From assembly GCF_020497125.1 (NCBI RefSeq), contig NC_059072.1:50936697-51000696 (forward strand): DNA of 64,000 bases, written 5' to 3'. This document shows positions 1-10,220 of the stretch, in pieces. Under the pieces are notes generated by a model. That model saw only the letters and a program-made list of their open reading frames with translations, had not been told where the DNA came from and did no database searches. The position numbers and the translations under genes are program-made. The DNA comes from Mauremys mutica (taxonomy: Eukaryota > Chordata > Testudines > Geoemydidae). The first letter of the stretch is position 1. Every line of letters starts with the position of its first letter.

Positions 1-736
1 TAGGGGTCCGGGCAGTCAGGGGGGGGAATAGGGGGCAAGGGTCCCGGGGGGGGGGGGCAGTCAGGAAGGAACATAAGAACGGCTGTACTGGGTCAGACCA
101 AAGGTCCATCTAGCCCAGTATCCTGTCTACCAACAGTGACCAATGCCAGGTGCCCCAGAGGGAGTGAACCTAACAGGTAATGATCAAGTGATCTCTCTCC
201 TGCCATCCATCTCCAACCTCTGACAAACAGAGTTTAGGGACACCATTCCTTACCCATCCTGGCTAATAGCCATTAATGGACTTAACCTCCATGAATTTAT
301 CCAGCTCTCTTTTAAACACTGTTATAATCCTAGCCTTCACAACCTCCTCAGGTAAGGAGTTCCGCAAGTTGACTGTGCGTTGTGTGACGAAGAACTTCCT
401 TTTATTTGTTTTAAACCTGCTGCCTATTAATTTCATTTGGTGACCCCAAATGAGGAGGGGGGGTTGGATGGGGCAGAGGTTCCAAGGGGCCATCAGGAAT
501 GAGAGGAGGGGTTGGATGGGGCGGTGAGGGTCCAGGGCAGTCAGGGGACAGGGAGCAGGGGAGTGTGGATGGGGCAGGGGTCCCCGGAGGGGCCATCAGG
601 GAATGTGGGGGGGGGAGGTTGGATGGGGCAGGAGTCCCGGGGGGGGGAGGGGGGCAGATAGGAGGTGGAGGCCGGCCCTCCATACAATTTCCGAAACCCA
701 ATGCAGCCCTCGGGCCAAAAAGTTTGCCCGCCCCTG
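1..736. mobile_element. GC-rich hAT-type MITE, partial, split by a CR1
   Basis: The right end (709-736) reads gggccaaaaagtttgcccgcccctg and shows the CAGGGGCGGGCAAAC terminus on the minus strand, typical of hAT ends. The body (1-69 and 448-700) is an imperfect G-rich tandem of units like gggcagtcaggggacaggg and ttggatggggcagg. A CR1 fragment at 70-447 interrupts it. The left terminus lies outside the window, so the expected 8-bp TSD (candidate cattagat, 737-744) cannot be checked. It is non-coding; the proline-rich frame read through it on the minus strand is compositional. Confidence 0.75.
70..447 (-). mobile_element. CR1 LINE 3' fragment, antisense
   Basis: On the minus strand this is the 3' non-coding part of a turtle-type CR1: a block resembling ctgtgaaggctaggattat, then gctaatagccattaatgg, ending near ttcttatgttcc. 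It is 5'-truncated, as most CR1 copies are. It sits inside the G-rich hAT element and is therefore younger than it. A related copy in the opposite orientation lies at 24.6-25.1 kb. Confidence 0.9.
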
Positions 737-744
737 CATTAGAT

Positions 745-1101
745 GTAGATGACATCACTGATTCATAATTATAAAGGATCCCAACATTTGCAGCAGTCAA
801 GGTCCATTCCTCATTTTCAAATATAGTGACCACTCAGACTTAAACTGAGTGGAGGTTGTGAGGGTAGGAAATGGGAAATTTCAGCTTCTTCCTCCCTCCC
901 ATTACCTAAAACACCCTCTAATTTTATTCAAAGATGTCTTACAGGTCAATTTCTAATATGCTTAATGCAATGTGCAAGCATAAAATAATCTAATATATTC
1001 AGAAAATGGATTATTTGTGGCTCTGTCTGATCTGAGTCTCCAAATGCAGTGGTGTTTATTATACTGGATGATCTCATTTTGATGTACAGTAGCTGTAACT
1101 C
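745..1101. other. Unique sequence between two elements, no gene seen
   Basis: AT-rich unique sequence between the hAT element and the Harbinger. A minus-strand frame crosses it, but I find no frame that is open from a good splice acceptor. It should be intronic to the TPR gene if that gene continues leftward. Confidence 0.5.
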
Positions 1102-1493
1102 TAAGGCCTGGTCTACACTAGGACTTTAATTCGAATTTAGCAGCGGTAATTCGAACTAACCACTCAACCGTCCACACCAGGAAGCCATTTAATTCGAACT
1201 AGAGGGGTCTTTAGTTCGAATTCGGTACTCCACCCCGACAGGTGGAGTAACGCTAAATTCGACATGGCTAGCTCGAATTAGGCTAGGTGTGGATGCAAAT
1301 CGAACTTAGTAGCTCCGGGAGCTATCCCACAGTGCACCACTCTGTTGACACTCTGGGCAGCAGTCGGAGCTTGGATTCTCTGACCAGCCACACAGGAAAT
1401 GACCCGGGAAAATTTGAATTCATTTTCCTGTCTGGGCACTTTGAATCTGACGTCCTGGCTGGACATCGGGGCGAGCTCCGCAGCACCTGCAAC

Positions 1494-1993
1494 GATGCAG
1501 AGCTCTCCAGCAGAGGAGTTCATGTTATCTGTGAATAGAAAGAGGGACCCAGCATAGACTGACTGGGAACTCTTCGATCTGATCGGTGTGTGGGGCGAGG
1601 AGTCTGTGCTTTCGGAGCTGCGCTCCAAAACACGGAATGCAAAGACCTACGAGAAGGTCTCCAAAGCCATGAGAGACAGAGGATACAGGCGGGATGCAAC
1701 GCAGTGCCGCGTGAAAATCAAGGACCCCAGACAAGGCTACCAAAAAATCAAAGCGGCAAACGGACGCTACGGAGCCTGCCACCACTGCCCCACCAGTGAC
1801 CGTGGACTCTGATGATGGGACAGTGTCGACAGCCAGTTCCTCGGCGATGTTCGCGGACGGGGAAGATGAGGAAGGGTTTGTGGAGGACGAGGCAGGCGAG
1901 AGCGCTTACAACGCCGTCACGGAGATCCCCCAACAACCCTCCCCGGCCATTAACCCGGACCCTGAATCAGGGGAAGGAGCAGTCGGTAAGTGC
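1494..1993 (+). pseudogene. Harbinger Myb/SANT-like DNA-binding protein, first coding block (broken)
   Basis: In Harbinger transposons a Myb/SANT-like protein acts with the transposase and binds the element ends. Here an ATG at 1494 opens a frame that hits a stop within about 20 codons. Another frame (1588-1812) carries the recognisable trihelix-like segment, with residues such as SVLSELRSKTRNAKTYEKV and QCRVKIKDPRQGYQKIK. A further frame shift leads into an acidic tail (VDSDDG, DGEDEEGFVEDEAGESAYN) ending at a good splice donor, agtcg|gtaagt, near 1986. I see at least one stop and two frame changes, so it is a pseudogene. The second coding block is about 1.9 kb downstream at 3925-4296. Confidence 0.8.
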
Positions 1994-1999
1994 TTAACC

Positions 2000-3924
2000 A
2001 TGTTAAGATTCCTGTTATAATTAAGAATAAAAGTTAACTGTGTGAAAAGGAGGGCTCTCTATATATGGGGATAGAACAGAAATCATCCTTGGAGATCTCC
2101 ACGAAGCTCTCCTTGTGTTAATCGAAAAGCATCAGCAGGAGGTTCCTGGGGAGAGCTGCCTTATTGGGTGCTCCGTGGTAGCACACTTTTCCGCGCAAGG
2201 CTTTCATGAGGTACTCAGGGAGCACTGCCTCCCCGAGCACGGCTGCATCAGGCCCTGGTTCGTGCTAGCTTTCACGCAGCATGAGCTCTCTATCTCCTTC
2301 AGTGACCGTCCTCAGGGTGATCTCGCTCGGAGACTCCTGCATCTAATTAGGGTAATTACTGTAATTTTACGCCTGGTCCAAAGTATTTTTAAAAAATCTA
2401 CGGACAGACGGCATAGCACAGACTCAGCACGCAGCTGCGTGACGAGCGTAACGGAAAGCCAAAGAATATAATGGACGCTCATGGAGGGAGGGGGGAATGA
2501 GGACGCAAGGTATCCCACAGTTCCTGCTGTCTCCGAAAACTATTTGCATTCTTGGATGAGCTCCAAATGCTTCTAGGGTCAAACACAGTGTCTGCGGTGG
2601 GTCAGGGCATAGTTCAGCAATTTGCGCACACACCCCACCCACCACCAGAAGTGAAAACAATCCTCTGTTGACTCTTTTACATGTCACCCTATCTTTACTG
2701 AATGCTGCAGATAGACGCGATGGTGCAGCACTCAACACCAACATCCTTGCTCCCCCCACGCTATGGATGGCTGATGGTACAAAAAGATGGGTATCCGTCC
2801 TCAACATCAGCCTATTGGCACATGGGGCAGTGCAAAAGGACTGGTAACCATGCGTACTAGCATCTGTGAGGTCGATCAAGGGCGCCTGGCCCTAATTTTT
2901 CATGGTAGATGGTGCAGTATGGCTGTTAACTGTCCTCATCATTGCAACAGGGGGCTGAGCTCCATCAGCCCCCACCCTTCATGTGTAAAGAAAAGATTGA
3001 ATTGCCGCTGGACTAGCAGAGGGATGATGGGCTCCTTCATCCACAGTAATTAATGTCCTGCCTGGACTATCATTGCAGCTGGAGGCTTCCTTCCACTCAT
3101 TTCTCACAAACAAGTCACTGTGTCTTATTCCTGCATTCTTTATTACTTCATCACACAAGTGGTGGGACAATGGTATGGTAGCCCAGGAAGGCTGTGGGAA
3201 GGCCGGAATGAACAGGTGGTGTTGTTGCAGGAGCACCCCCTTGTGAATAGCATACAGCTCCAAATTTATGCAGGATCGGACACAGAGCAGCTGTGCTCTC
3301 TGGTTCTATGATACAGTGGTTCTCTAGTACACTTGCCCATAATCTAGGCAGGACTGATTCTATTTTTAGATACCAAAAAGGAGGGATTGACTCAGGGAGT
3401 CATTCCCAATTTTTGCTTTTGCGCCCCTGGCTGCTCAGCCAGGGGCACTTATGACAGCACCAAATGGGGCAGTGCAAAAGGACAGGTAACCATGCCCATC
3501 TTATTACCATCTTATTACCAATTTATGGTATGGTAGATGGTACAATATGGCTGGTAACCATCTCTACTGTCATGCAAAAGCAAAAGCATGCTGCTGTGTA
3601 GCGCTGCTGGCCCGCCTCTGTCAGCGGCATCTAGTACACATACGGTGACATACACAAAAGGCAAAACAGTGTCCATGGTTGCCACGCTATGGCGTATGCC
3701 AGGGCAATTCTGGGAAAACGGGCTTGAAATGATTGTCTGCTGTTGCTTTCCCAGAGGAAGTAATGACTGGCGACATTTACCCAGAATCCACCGCGAAAAT
3801 TATTTGTGCCCCAGCAGGCACAGGGGTCTCAACCCAGAATTCACAGACACAGGCTAGACTCAGTTAATTGTTCGCAAAAATGTATCTTTGCAAGGAATTC
3901 ACTCCCTGTTTCCCATTCACAGCT
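2000..3924 (+). other. Intron-like interior of the Harbinger element
   Basis: This lies between the donor near 1986 (gtaagt) and an acceptor near 3924 (tcccattcacag). It contains no frame I recognise. Short near-repeats such as ggtaaccatgc (about 2846, 3486) and atggtagatggt (about 2905, 3533) suggest internal duplication. Open frames of 60-150 codons here show no family resemblance. Confidence 0.5.
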
Positions 3925-4296
3925 TCCACTGTCTCCAGACCTGACATAGCATCCCCCTCGCAGAGGCTGGCAAAGATTAGGCGGCGAAAGAAAAAGACAA
4001 GGGACAAGATGTTCGAGGAACGTATGGGCTGCTACCTAGCAGAGGCGGACCAGCAGAGCCAGTGGAGGGAGACCGTCTCTCTGTGCCAGCGCTCACACAG
4101 CGAACGGGAGGAGAGGTGGCGTGAGGAAGAGAAGCAGGCGACTGAAACGCTGCTTGGACTAGTGAGGGAGCAAACGGACACGCTAAGGCGCCTTGTGGAT
4201 GTTCTGCAGGACCGCAGGAGGACAGAGACACCCTGCAGTGTATCTGCAACCGCACTACCCCGCCACAAAGTCCCATACCCCCCTCACCGAAAATAA
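3925..4296 (+). pseudogene. Harbinger Myb-like protein, C-terminal coiled-coil block
   Basis: An open frame ending at 4296 follows a splice acceptor (attcacag). It encodes a basic patch (RRRKKKTRDKMFEE) and then a long charged, heptad-like helix (WREEEKQATETLLGLVREQ, DTLRRLVDVLQDRR), as in the C-terminal half of Harbinger Myb-like proteins. A poly(A) signal AATAAA follows at 4457-4462. The frame itself is intact, but the upstream block is broken. Confidence 0.75.
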
Positions 4297-5173
4297 TCAG
4301 GAGGAGGGGCGGCCGGGGACATGAATACTGTCACTGCACCACAGCACAGTGCTCAAGTACCCAAAAGCTCTCATACCGTACATTTGCCGAAGTCCTTCAC
4401 TTCCAGACTCACAGTAGTCCCAATCCCAGTCCCATCCCCTAACTGTCTACTTAATTAATAAAAATGCTTTGCTGTTAATTACTGTTTCCGTTATGTTTTT
4501 TCAAAGAAGACTGTGTTTGAATGGGGGGCGTGGGGAAGGGGGTGGTTAATTGCATAGGACAGTCACCTTTCCCAGGGTACAGACAGGGGGGCAGGATCAG
4601 CAGCGGGTCACACACACGGTGCAGTCAGTAGGCACCCTGGTCGGTATGGGAGGTGTTTTCCAGGATCTGTGTGGGCGGGGAGATGTGACTTTGCAGCGGG
4701 GGAGGGCGGTTACAGATCTTATACAGCGGTCCTTGTCCTGGACCGCTGAGTCACGCAGCTGAGGAATCTGTATCCGTCCTCCTCCACCACAAGGTCACAT
4801 ATCCGCCCGCACACAGAATTCCATAAAGAGGGATGGCAGGCTCCGTTGAAAGAAGCATTCCGGCACTGCGGACCGCTCTAGGAGCAGGAGCCTGTCATTC
4901 CTTGAGTTTAGAGGCGGTCTTTACATCACCGCACACCCTACCCAGCACAGTCTGCGTCCCAGTTTCAACCCTTTCACGAAAAGTCATGAATAAAGAAACC
5001 TTTGTTAAGTAATAATGGGACATGTATTTTATTTTTACACGTGTGCTGGAAGTGGGGGTAACGGGGTGAACGGGGCATGTAACCGAAGAGGAGAGTCAAC
5101 AGTAACTGGGTAAAGAAACAGGGGCAGGTTCAGCTTCTCTGTAAAGAAACTGAACAGTCACAGGTCACGCTGC

Positions 5174-5572
5174 TCACTGGTATTTGAAGAGTTCCTTGTC
5201 GCTGTCCCAGGCGCCTGTATAGGGCTTCATGAGCAAGTGCATTAGCGGGCAGGCTGGGTCCCCGAGGATGACTATAGGCATCTGCACATCCACAACAGTT
5301 ATTTCGTGGTCCGGGAAGAAACTACCTTCCTGCAGGCATCTGAGCAGCCCACAGTTCCTGAAAACACACGCATCATGAACCTTGCCCGGCCACCCGACGT
5401 TGATGTTTGTAAAACGTCCCCTATGGTCCCCCAGTGCTTGCAGCACCATTGAAAAGTAGCCCAATTTCTCAGCAGCTGACTGTGGAAGAGGTGGACGATA
5501 AAGTGCGAGGAGAAAACGGCGATGATCGCAGCGGGCTCCATGCTTGCAGTGCTGTGGCGTCCGCGCTGTCAC
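5174..5572 (-). pseudogene. Harbinger DDE transposase, truncated fragment
   Basis: The minus-strand frame holds the middle of a DDE_Tnp_4-type transposase: FSMVLQALGDHRGRFTNINV, then GWPGKVHDACVFRN with the second catalytic Asp of the VHDA motif, then MPIVILGDPACPL and KPYTG. The N-terminal region and the first catalytic Asp are missing. The frame also stops just before the ECAFGRLK-like region that carries the last acidic residue. A minus-strand poly(A) signal lies at 5028-5033, facing the plus-strand gene. About one third of the expected protein remains, so it cannot be catalytic. Confidence 0.85.
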
Positions 5573-6096
5573 TGACCAGAAAAGTGCACGAACAGATTGC
5601 CCGCAGGCGCTTTCAAGGAGGGAGGGAGGGAGGTTGTGATTGACGATTCAATGACGACACCCAAAACCACCCTCGACACATTTCTCCCCCCAGCAGGCAT
5701 TGGGGGCTCTACCCAGCATTCCAATGGGCAGCGGGGACTGCGGGAACTGTGGGATAGCTTCCCACAGTGCACTGCTTCCAAAGTCGACGCTGGCCCCGTG
5801 AATGTGGACTCAGAAATTCGAATTAGTGTATTTAGTATGGATACACAAATTCGACTTCATAAGGTCGAATCCACAAATTCGAACTAAGTTGATTCGAAAT
5901 AGTCTTGTAGTGTAGACAAGGCCTAAGATGCAGCTGTCATTCACTTTAGAATAAATATAATATAATAAAACCACAAGGTAGACACAGGACAGTATATCTT
6001 AAAGCACACTCCTCTGATGTAATCATTGATTGAATTTTTACATAAAAAGGTACTCGTTATGCAATATACAAACTATAAATACTACTGCAGTTTTAC

Positions 6097-6204
6097 CTTA
6101 GGGATAGATGCAACGTCTATTGCTTTATTAAGCTCTTGAACTGCTTCCTCATGGTGATTCTGTCTTTGGAAAGCTACAGCTAAATGATAATAGGTTTCAA
6201 ATAG
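6097..6204 (-). CDS. TPR-repeat protein, exon 3 (partial gene)
   Basis: This 108-nt exon reads in phase 0 on the minus strand between an acceptor (tgtatttcag) and a donor (CCTAAG|gtaaaa). Its 36 residues form one tetratricopeptide helix pair with the usual spacing: TYYHLAVAFQRQNHHEEAV then QELNKAIDVASIP, with conserved small and aromatic positions and the terminal Pro. It joins exon 2 in frame. TPR domains bind protein partners; which partners cannot be told here. Further exons must lie left of the window, and the Harbinger element sits in the next intron. I do not recognise the orthologue. Confidence 0.78.
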
Positions 6205-6896
6205 CTGAAATACACAACCAGAATCTCAAATTATTATTGAAGTTTTAGTATTGCTGAGGTTCTGAACATGTTTGGGACTGGTTTTTAATTTGTTTTACCA
6301 TTTCTCTTGGACAATCGTTTCACACATTTGTATTCTAAAATAATTTCAAATTTATTCCCTCAGCTACTCCCTAGGTACTATTTATTTCGGGCTAGATTCT
6401 TAGCTTAACTCCATTGAAATAAATGGAATTATGTCACTTACGTCAGCTGAAGGTCTGGCCCTTCAATGATTATCTGGAACATTAAAGTACATTGTCCAGA
6501 AGAGAACTATAATATCATTAATATTTCACATTACAAAATCAGTAGTCCCTCTAATAAGCTACAAGAGAGATTTTGTATATCACCTAAATTAATTTAAAAT
6601 ACTGCAAATGGAACACAAAACTAAGCAGGCCTCATATTAATAAAATGGCACAGTTGTAAATCTGCAGAGGTAAGAACAGGTGCAAATTGCCCCTGTCCTA
6701 AAATTCTGCCAGATGCAATAAGCCTGGCCGAGAAAATGATTTAATCCTCAACTGACCAGCATAACCAACCTGCATTAATTTATTTCAGGTTTCTAAAGAC
6801 AAGTATTTGTAGTTGCAATGAAGAAACATATGGCAGCTGCACACTGGAGCCAATGTTACAGACAAATAGGGCTCCATCATGGTAAAACTCTGGCCC
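6205..6896 (-). other. TPR gene intron 2, proximal part, no gene
   Basis: AT-rich intronic sequence. It contains one short palindromic repeat (6389-6461, gggctagattct ... aggtctggccc). Nothing else is recognised. Confidence 0.55.
6389..6461. repeat. Short palindromic repeat with ccattgaa...aatgg core
   Basis: The ends gggctagattct and aggtctggccc flank a centre ctccattgaaataaatgga. It belongs to the family seen also near 23.85, 35.65, 45.34, 55.08, 55.5 and 55.8 kb, and looks like an old self-complementary MITE. Confidence 0.55.
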
Positions 6897-6904
6897 CAGT
6901 GAAG

Positions 6905-7360
6905 AAGGATTGCCAGGTGTCCGGTTTTTGAGCAGAACGCCCAGTCAAAAAGGGACCCTGGTGGCTCCGGTCAGCACCACTGACCGGGCTGTTAGAAGTC
7001 TGGTTAGGGGTGCTGCAGGTCTAAGGCAGGCTAGTCCCTACCTGTCCTGGCACCACGCTGCACCCCGGAAGCAGCCAGCAGGTCCAGCTCCTAGGCAGGG
7101 GAGCCACCGAGCTCCATGCACTGCCCCTGGCCCAAACACCAGTTCTGCACTCCCACTGGCCCCTCCCACACTCTGAGTCCCTCATTTCTGGCCCCAACCT
7201 GGAGCCCGCACTGCCAGTTAGAGCGCGCACATCCTCCTGCACCCCAGCGCCCTGCCCTGTGAACGAGGGAGGGGGAATGTAGTGAGCAGAGGACAGGGCC
7301 TCAGAGAAAGGTTGGAGCTAGGACGTTCGGTTTTGTGCAATTAGAAAGTTGGCAACCCTA
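6905..7360. mobile_element. hAT-type MITE with perfect 8-bp TSD
   Basis: The element starts aaggattgcc and ends ggcaacccta, so its termini are related to TAGGGTTGCC. It is flanked by perfect direct copies of cagtgaag (6897-6904, 7361-7368). The interior is GC-rich with no gene; the 60-90 codon frames are compositional. It is inserted in intron 2 of the TPR gene, splitting an older palindromic repeat. A terminus of the same type (ggcaacccta) occurs at 11058 without a recognisable partner. Confidence 0.85.
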
Positions 7361-7368
7361 CAGTGAAG

Positions 7369-8192
7369 TCATTAGAAGTTTTACCATTTACTTCAATGGG
7401 GTCAGAATTTAATCCTATGAGGGAATATTACTGCACCTTTTGAAGGCTGTAACCAGCTCTCCCCCAGTACTCTATCTGATGCACAAAGGGCCCATCCCAT
7501 CAGATACGTCAACATGGCGGGGATGACAACACTGACATTAGCACTGCTCTCCACCACTACCTTGTGCTCTCCAGCACAACCATGCATCAGTAAGCTAACA
7601 GCTCTGCTTCTCTCTTTCATCTGACCAGACAGTGTGCTCTCTCAGCTTCCCTGGCATCTAGTCAGATAAATGTGGCTCAAACATATAATTCAGTTATATG
7701 TTCTTAAAATATAATACATTCACATGTTGGTGTTATCCAAATGAAGTCTCCAATCCTACAACCAGACCCAGATGAACTCTTGCACACATGTAGTGCCCTA
7801 GTGATATCGAGGGTCCATCCACAAAGATCTGATTGCCGAACTGGAGCCTGCCATTGTATCATTTTGTAAAACAACATTTTTCCAGTACTGTCAACCCTGA
7901 GTGTTCAAAAGTCATGAGCGAAGTCTCCCAAAATCATGTGATTGAATTAAAAGTCATGAGACTTTTTTTAAACGATTCTTTTTATTTGCCTTCCGGTAAT
8001 TGAGCCTTTAGGGTTCCAATTTTCTCTGCAGACGTGACAAACTTTTTTTTTTAAATGAAAGCTGGTATTTTCACATAATCACATCACTTCAGAAGCTAGG
8101 ATTTTAAGAAAGACCATCTATTAGAAGACTTGTAATAAAATTGCAAGAGCTAACAATCCTGCTTGTCACCTGAGAAACGTTTTTTAAATTAC
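7369..8192 (-). other. TPR gene intron 2, distal part, no gene
   Basis: Intronic sequence. It includes a repeat-like stretch near 7880-7980 with recurring gtcatgagac/aatcatgtgatt. No exon signal other than the donor and acceptor of the adjacent exons. Confidence 0.5.
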
Positions 8193-8282
8193 CAGTTGTG
8201 AATAGTAAGGCCCAGGCTCAAAGTCTTTAGGAAGTTCCTCTTTGCTCAGAGTTTTCAAGAGTGCTGTATAATGTTCAACAAC
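8193..8282 (-). CDS. TPR-repeat protein, exon 2
   Basis: This 90-nt, phase-0 exon on the minus strand lies between ttttgctttcag and CAACTG|gtaatt. The 30 residues (VVEHYTALLKTLSKEELPKD then FEPGPYYSQL) look like the helix B and linker leading to the TPR of exon 3. Exon lengths of 168, 90 and 108 nt, all multiples of three with matching phase-0 borders, support one transcript. Confidence 0.75.
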
Positions 8283-8567
8283 CTGAAAGCAAAAAACATA
8301 AATGGCAAAATGACCTAAAGCCAGCATCAGACTGGGAGTTTTTGTGAGTAAGAAATGAGAAGCACTGCAGAGTGCAAAAGCTGAACTCAGCTCCTCTGGA
8401 CACCAGGCTCAACCTCATCTGCCTAGGAGAGCACATGCCAGAGCACAAATAGCCACAAATTAGTGCCACAGCAAAGTTATCATTGTCCTGGGTTACTTGC
8501 TGTGGCTGGGATGAAGAACACTTATTGCATATCTAATGTGATTAAGACACCCCTTCCCAACGAGGGT

Positions 8568-8746
8568 CTCCCGTCCCTGCCCCGACCCAGCCGGGCGCTG
8601 CTTAGCCCGGGAAGGGGCGGCAGGCAGGGGGGCGCTGTCTCCCATCCCTGCCCCGACCCAGCCGGGCGCTGCTTAGCCCGGGAAAGGGCGGCAGGCAGGG
8701 GCGCTGTCTCCCATCCCGGCCTCGACCCAGCCGGGCGCTGCTTAGC
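8568..8746. repeat. GC-rich tandem repeat, about 2.6 copies of 69-71 bp
   Basis: Copies start at 8568, 8639 and 8708 with ctccc(g/a)tccc and share gacccagccgggcgctgctt. The first two are nearly identical. It lies in intron 1 of the TPR gene, 75 bp from the exon 1 donor and within the CpG island. Confidence 0.9.
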
Positions 8747-8820
8747 CTTGGGGGGCGGGGGGATCCCCCATGCCGCCCAGCCCCTGCCCAGCGCCCTCTG
8801 GCGGAGGCGGGCGGAGTCAC

Positions 8821-8988
8821 CTCGCTCCAGCGCATGGCCCGCTCGCAGGCTACCGCGGAGCGCAGCTGCGCCTCGGCCCGCGCCCGCGCCCGGGTTAGGA
8901 CCGCCACCGCCGCCGAGGAAGAGGGGAAGGAAAGGGCGGGGCTCGAGGCGGGGACTTGCGGGAGGCAGTAGGCCCTGGCCGAGTCCAT
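8821..8988 (-). CDS. TPR-repeat protein, first coding exon
   Basis: The ATG at 8988-8986 opens 56 codons in phase 0 to a donor AGCGAG|gtgact at 8821. The context ttccATGG has the favourable G at +4. The first 30 residues are low-complexity (Ala/Ser/Pro). Then comes a helical RARARAEAQLRSAVACERAM RW segment that looks like helix A of a TPR paired with exon 2. The start is the first in-frame ATG in the CpG island; an internal Met (residue 52) is a less likely alternative. The three exons give 122 residues of a longer protein. The gene runs in the same direction as LSMEM1, but nothing shows a functional link. I could not match it to a named TPR family. Confidence 0.65.
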
Positions 8989-9320
8989 GGAAGGCGGCCT
9001 GACGGGCCACGCGGAGCCCCGTGCTGCGCCAGGCGGCCCGCCGCGCTGGGGACAACAGGCCGCGTTTCCATGGCACCGGGAGGGCGGGGCCGCAGGAGGG
9101 GTGAGAGCTGCATTGAGGCCTCCCTACAGCCACACCCCGCCCCCAGCTTCGCCACCTCCGCTGATCTAGGCCCCCCCTTCGGTGACACCCCGGCGCAGGG
9201 AGAGTTTCACCCCGGCTCTGCCCGGGCCGCCGGCACCAGGCCGCTCCCCGCCCCCGCGGCAAGGCGCCAGCCAGGGCAAAGGGCCGGGCAGCCGGTCCCG
9301 TACCCCGGCCGGAGGGTGGG

Positions 9321-10212
9321 TTGGTTTGTTACTCACTGGAGGATGTCGCTAGTTTCCTTCCTTGGGGCCGGGGTGGGATGGGGAGCCAGTCACTTGCTGG
9401 AAAGGCCTTTTCCCCCAGGCCAGATGCACTTTATCTCCTCGGGAAGGCAGCTCCGCAGGCCGCGCTTCTCAATCACAGCTGGCTTCATCCCTGCGCGCCC
9501 CCTCACTTCCCGCTGAGCTTTGCGATCTGCCTTGTCCACAGCGTGGCATAAATATCCAAATTTTGTTATCCCCCTTCTTCTCTTCCTGCCCCCCTCCAGC
9601 CCCCAAATAATCACTCAAACCATCCTTCCCCGAAGTGCAGGGACTGGAGTATTGACTGAATAAGAAGTGCAGGACTGGGTCCCAGGTACTTAAAAACCAT
9701 CGTAAATAGGATCTATTGCTATGCAATAATGAGTACCCCACATAATCCAAACACATTCTTTCTAAATCTTTGCAAAAAAAAATTATTGGAATATATTTGA
9801 TATTGACTGACTCTCGTTGCTGTTATTTACCAGGCAGGCTTTGGCAGGCATTTCCTAAATTTCCACAGCTGTCTCCTCCCACAAACCCAAACACCTTTGC
9901 CCCGCCCCCTACACCAAGGCCCTTCTCTGAGGCCACGCCCCCTCACTCCGTTTCCCCCTTCCCTCATTTTCACCAGGCTGGGGCAAGGGTCCATGCTCTG
10001 GGAGGGAGTTTGGTTTTGGGCTGGGGTATGGGGAGGGGCGGTTCAGGGTATGTGCTCTGGGAGGGATTTTGGGTGCAGGCTGTGGGCTGGGGCAGAGGGT
10101 TGGAGTGTGTAAGGGGATGAGGGGTGCAGGCTCCTGCCAAGCAGCGCTTACCTCAGGCGGCTCCTGAAAGCAACTGGCACATCACTCTGGCAGCAGCTCC
10201 TAGGCGGGGAGC
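9321..10212. other. Upstream flank of the TPR gene, GC-rich repeat, no gene
   Basis: The first part (9321-9770) may hold untranslated upstream sequence. A minus-strand donor-like cctcca|gtgagt occurs near 9336 but is unsupported. 9860-10150 is a GC-rich repeat of the ggctggggtatggggagggg type common in such genomes. No coding signal. Confidence 0.45.
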
Positions 10213-10220
10213 CATGGGGG

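Larger units (their letters stand above)
1105..5923. mobile_element. PIF/Harbinger DNA transposon, 4.8 kb, with both genes present but broken
   Basis: The element begins GGCCTGGTCTACACTA and ends TAGTGTAGACAAGGCC, imperfect terminal inverted repeats. It is flanked by a TAA duplication (1102-1104 and 5924-5926), the 3-bp TSD of PIF/Harbinger transposons. Subterminal stretches rich in ttcgaa line both ends. Inside are the two genes expected of the family in convergent orientation: a Myb/SANT-like DNA-binding protein on the plus strand (two coding blocks) and the DDE transposase on the minus strand. Both carry disabling lesions, so the copy is not autonomous. It lies in an intron of the TPR gene, 174 bp from exon 3. 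Confidence 0.92.
8560..9320 (-). promoter_or_regulatory. CpG-rich promoter region of the TPR gene
   Basis: This is an abrupt GC- and CpG-dense block (gccgggcgctg, cgcccgcgcccggg, ccgccaccgccgccg) within otherwise AT-rich intronic sequence. It covers the presumed first coding exon and its upstream flank. No TATA box stands out on the minus strand upstream of the ATG at 8988. CpG-island promoters are typical of broadly expressed vertebrate genes. Whether it also drives a plus-strand transcript is unknown. Confidence 0.7.

Noticed and set aside
411..833. 140-codon minus-strand frame starting MVTIFENEEW, possibly a further TPR exon
   Set aside because: It runs into the G-rich hAT MITE and becomes proline-rich. 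The acceptor-like cag near 841 gives stops in all three frames, and no donor in phase follows.
8522..9262. 246-codon minus-strand frame over the CpG island
   Set aside because: It is a different frame from the spliced exon 1 and follows from GC content; low-complexity Arg/Pro/Gly with no domain.
9321..9614. Overlapping plus- and minus-strand frames upstream of the TPR gene, and a donor-like gtgagt near 9336
   Set aside because: No domain, no matching acceptor, and no evidence for a divergent gene. Left as possible 5' UTR only.
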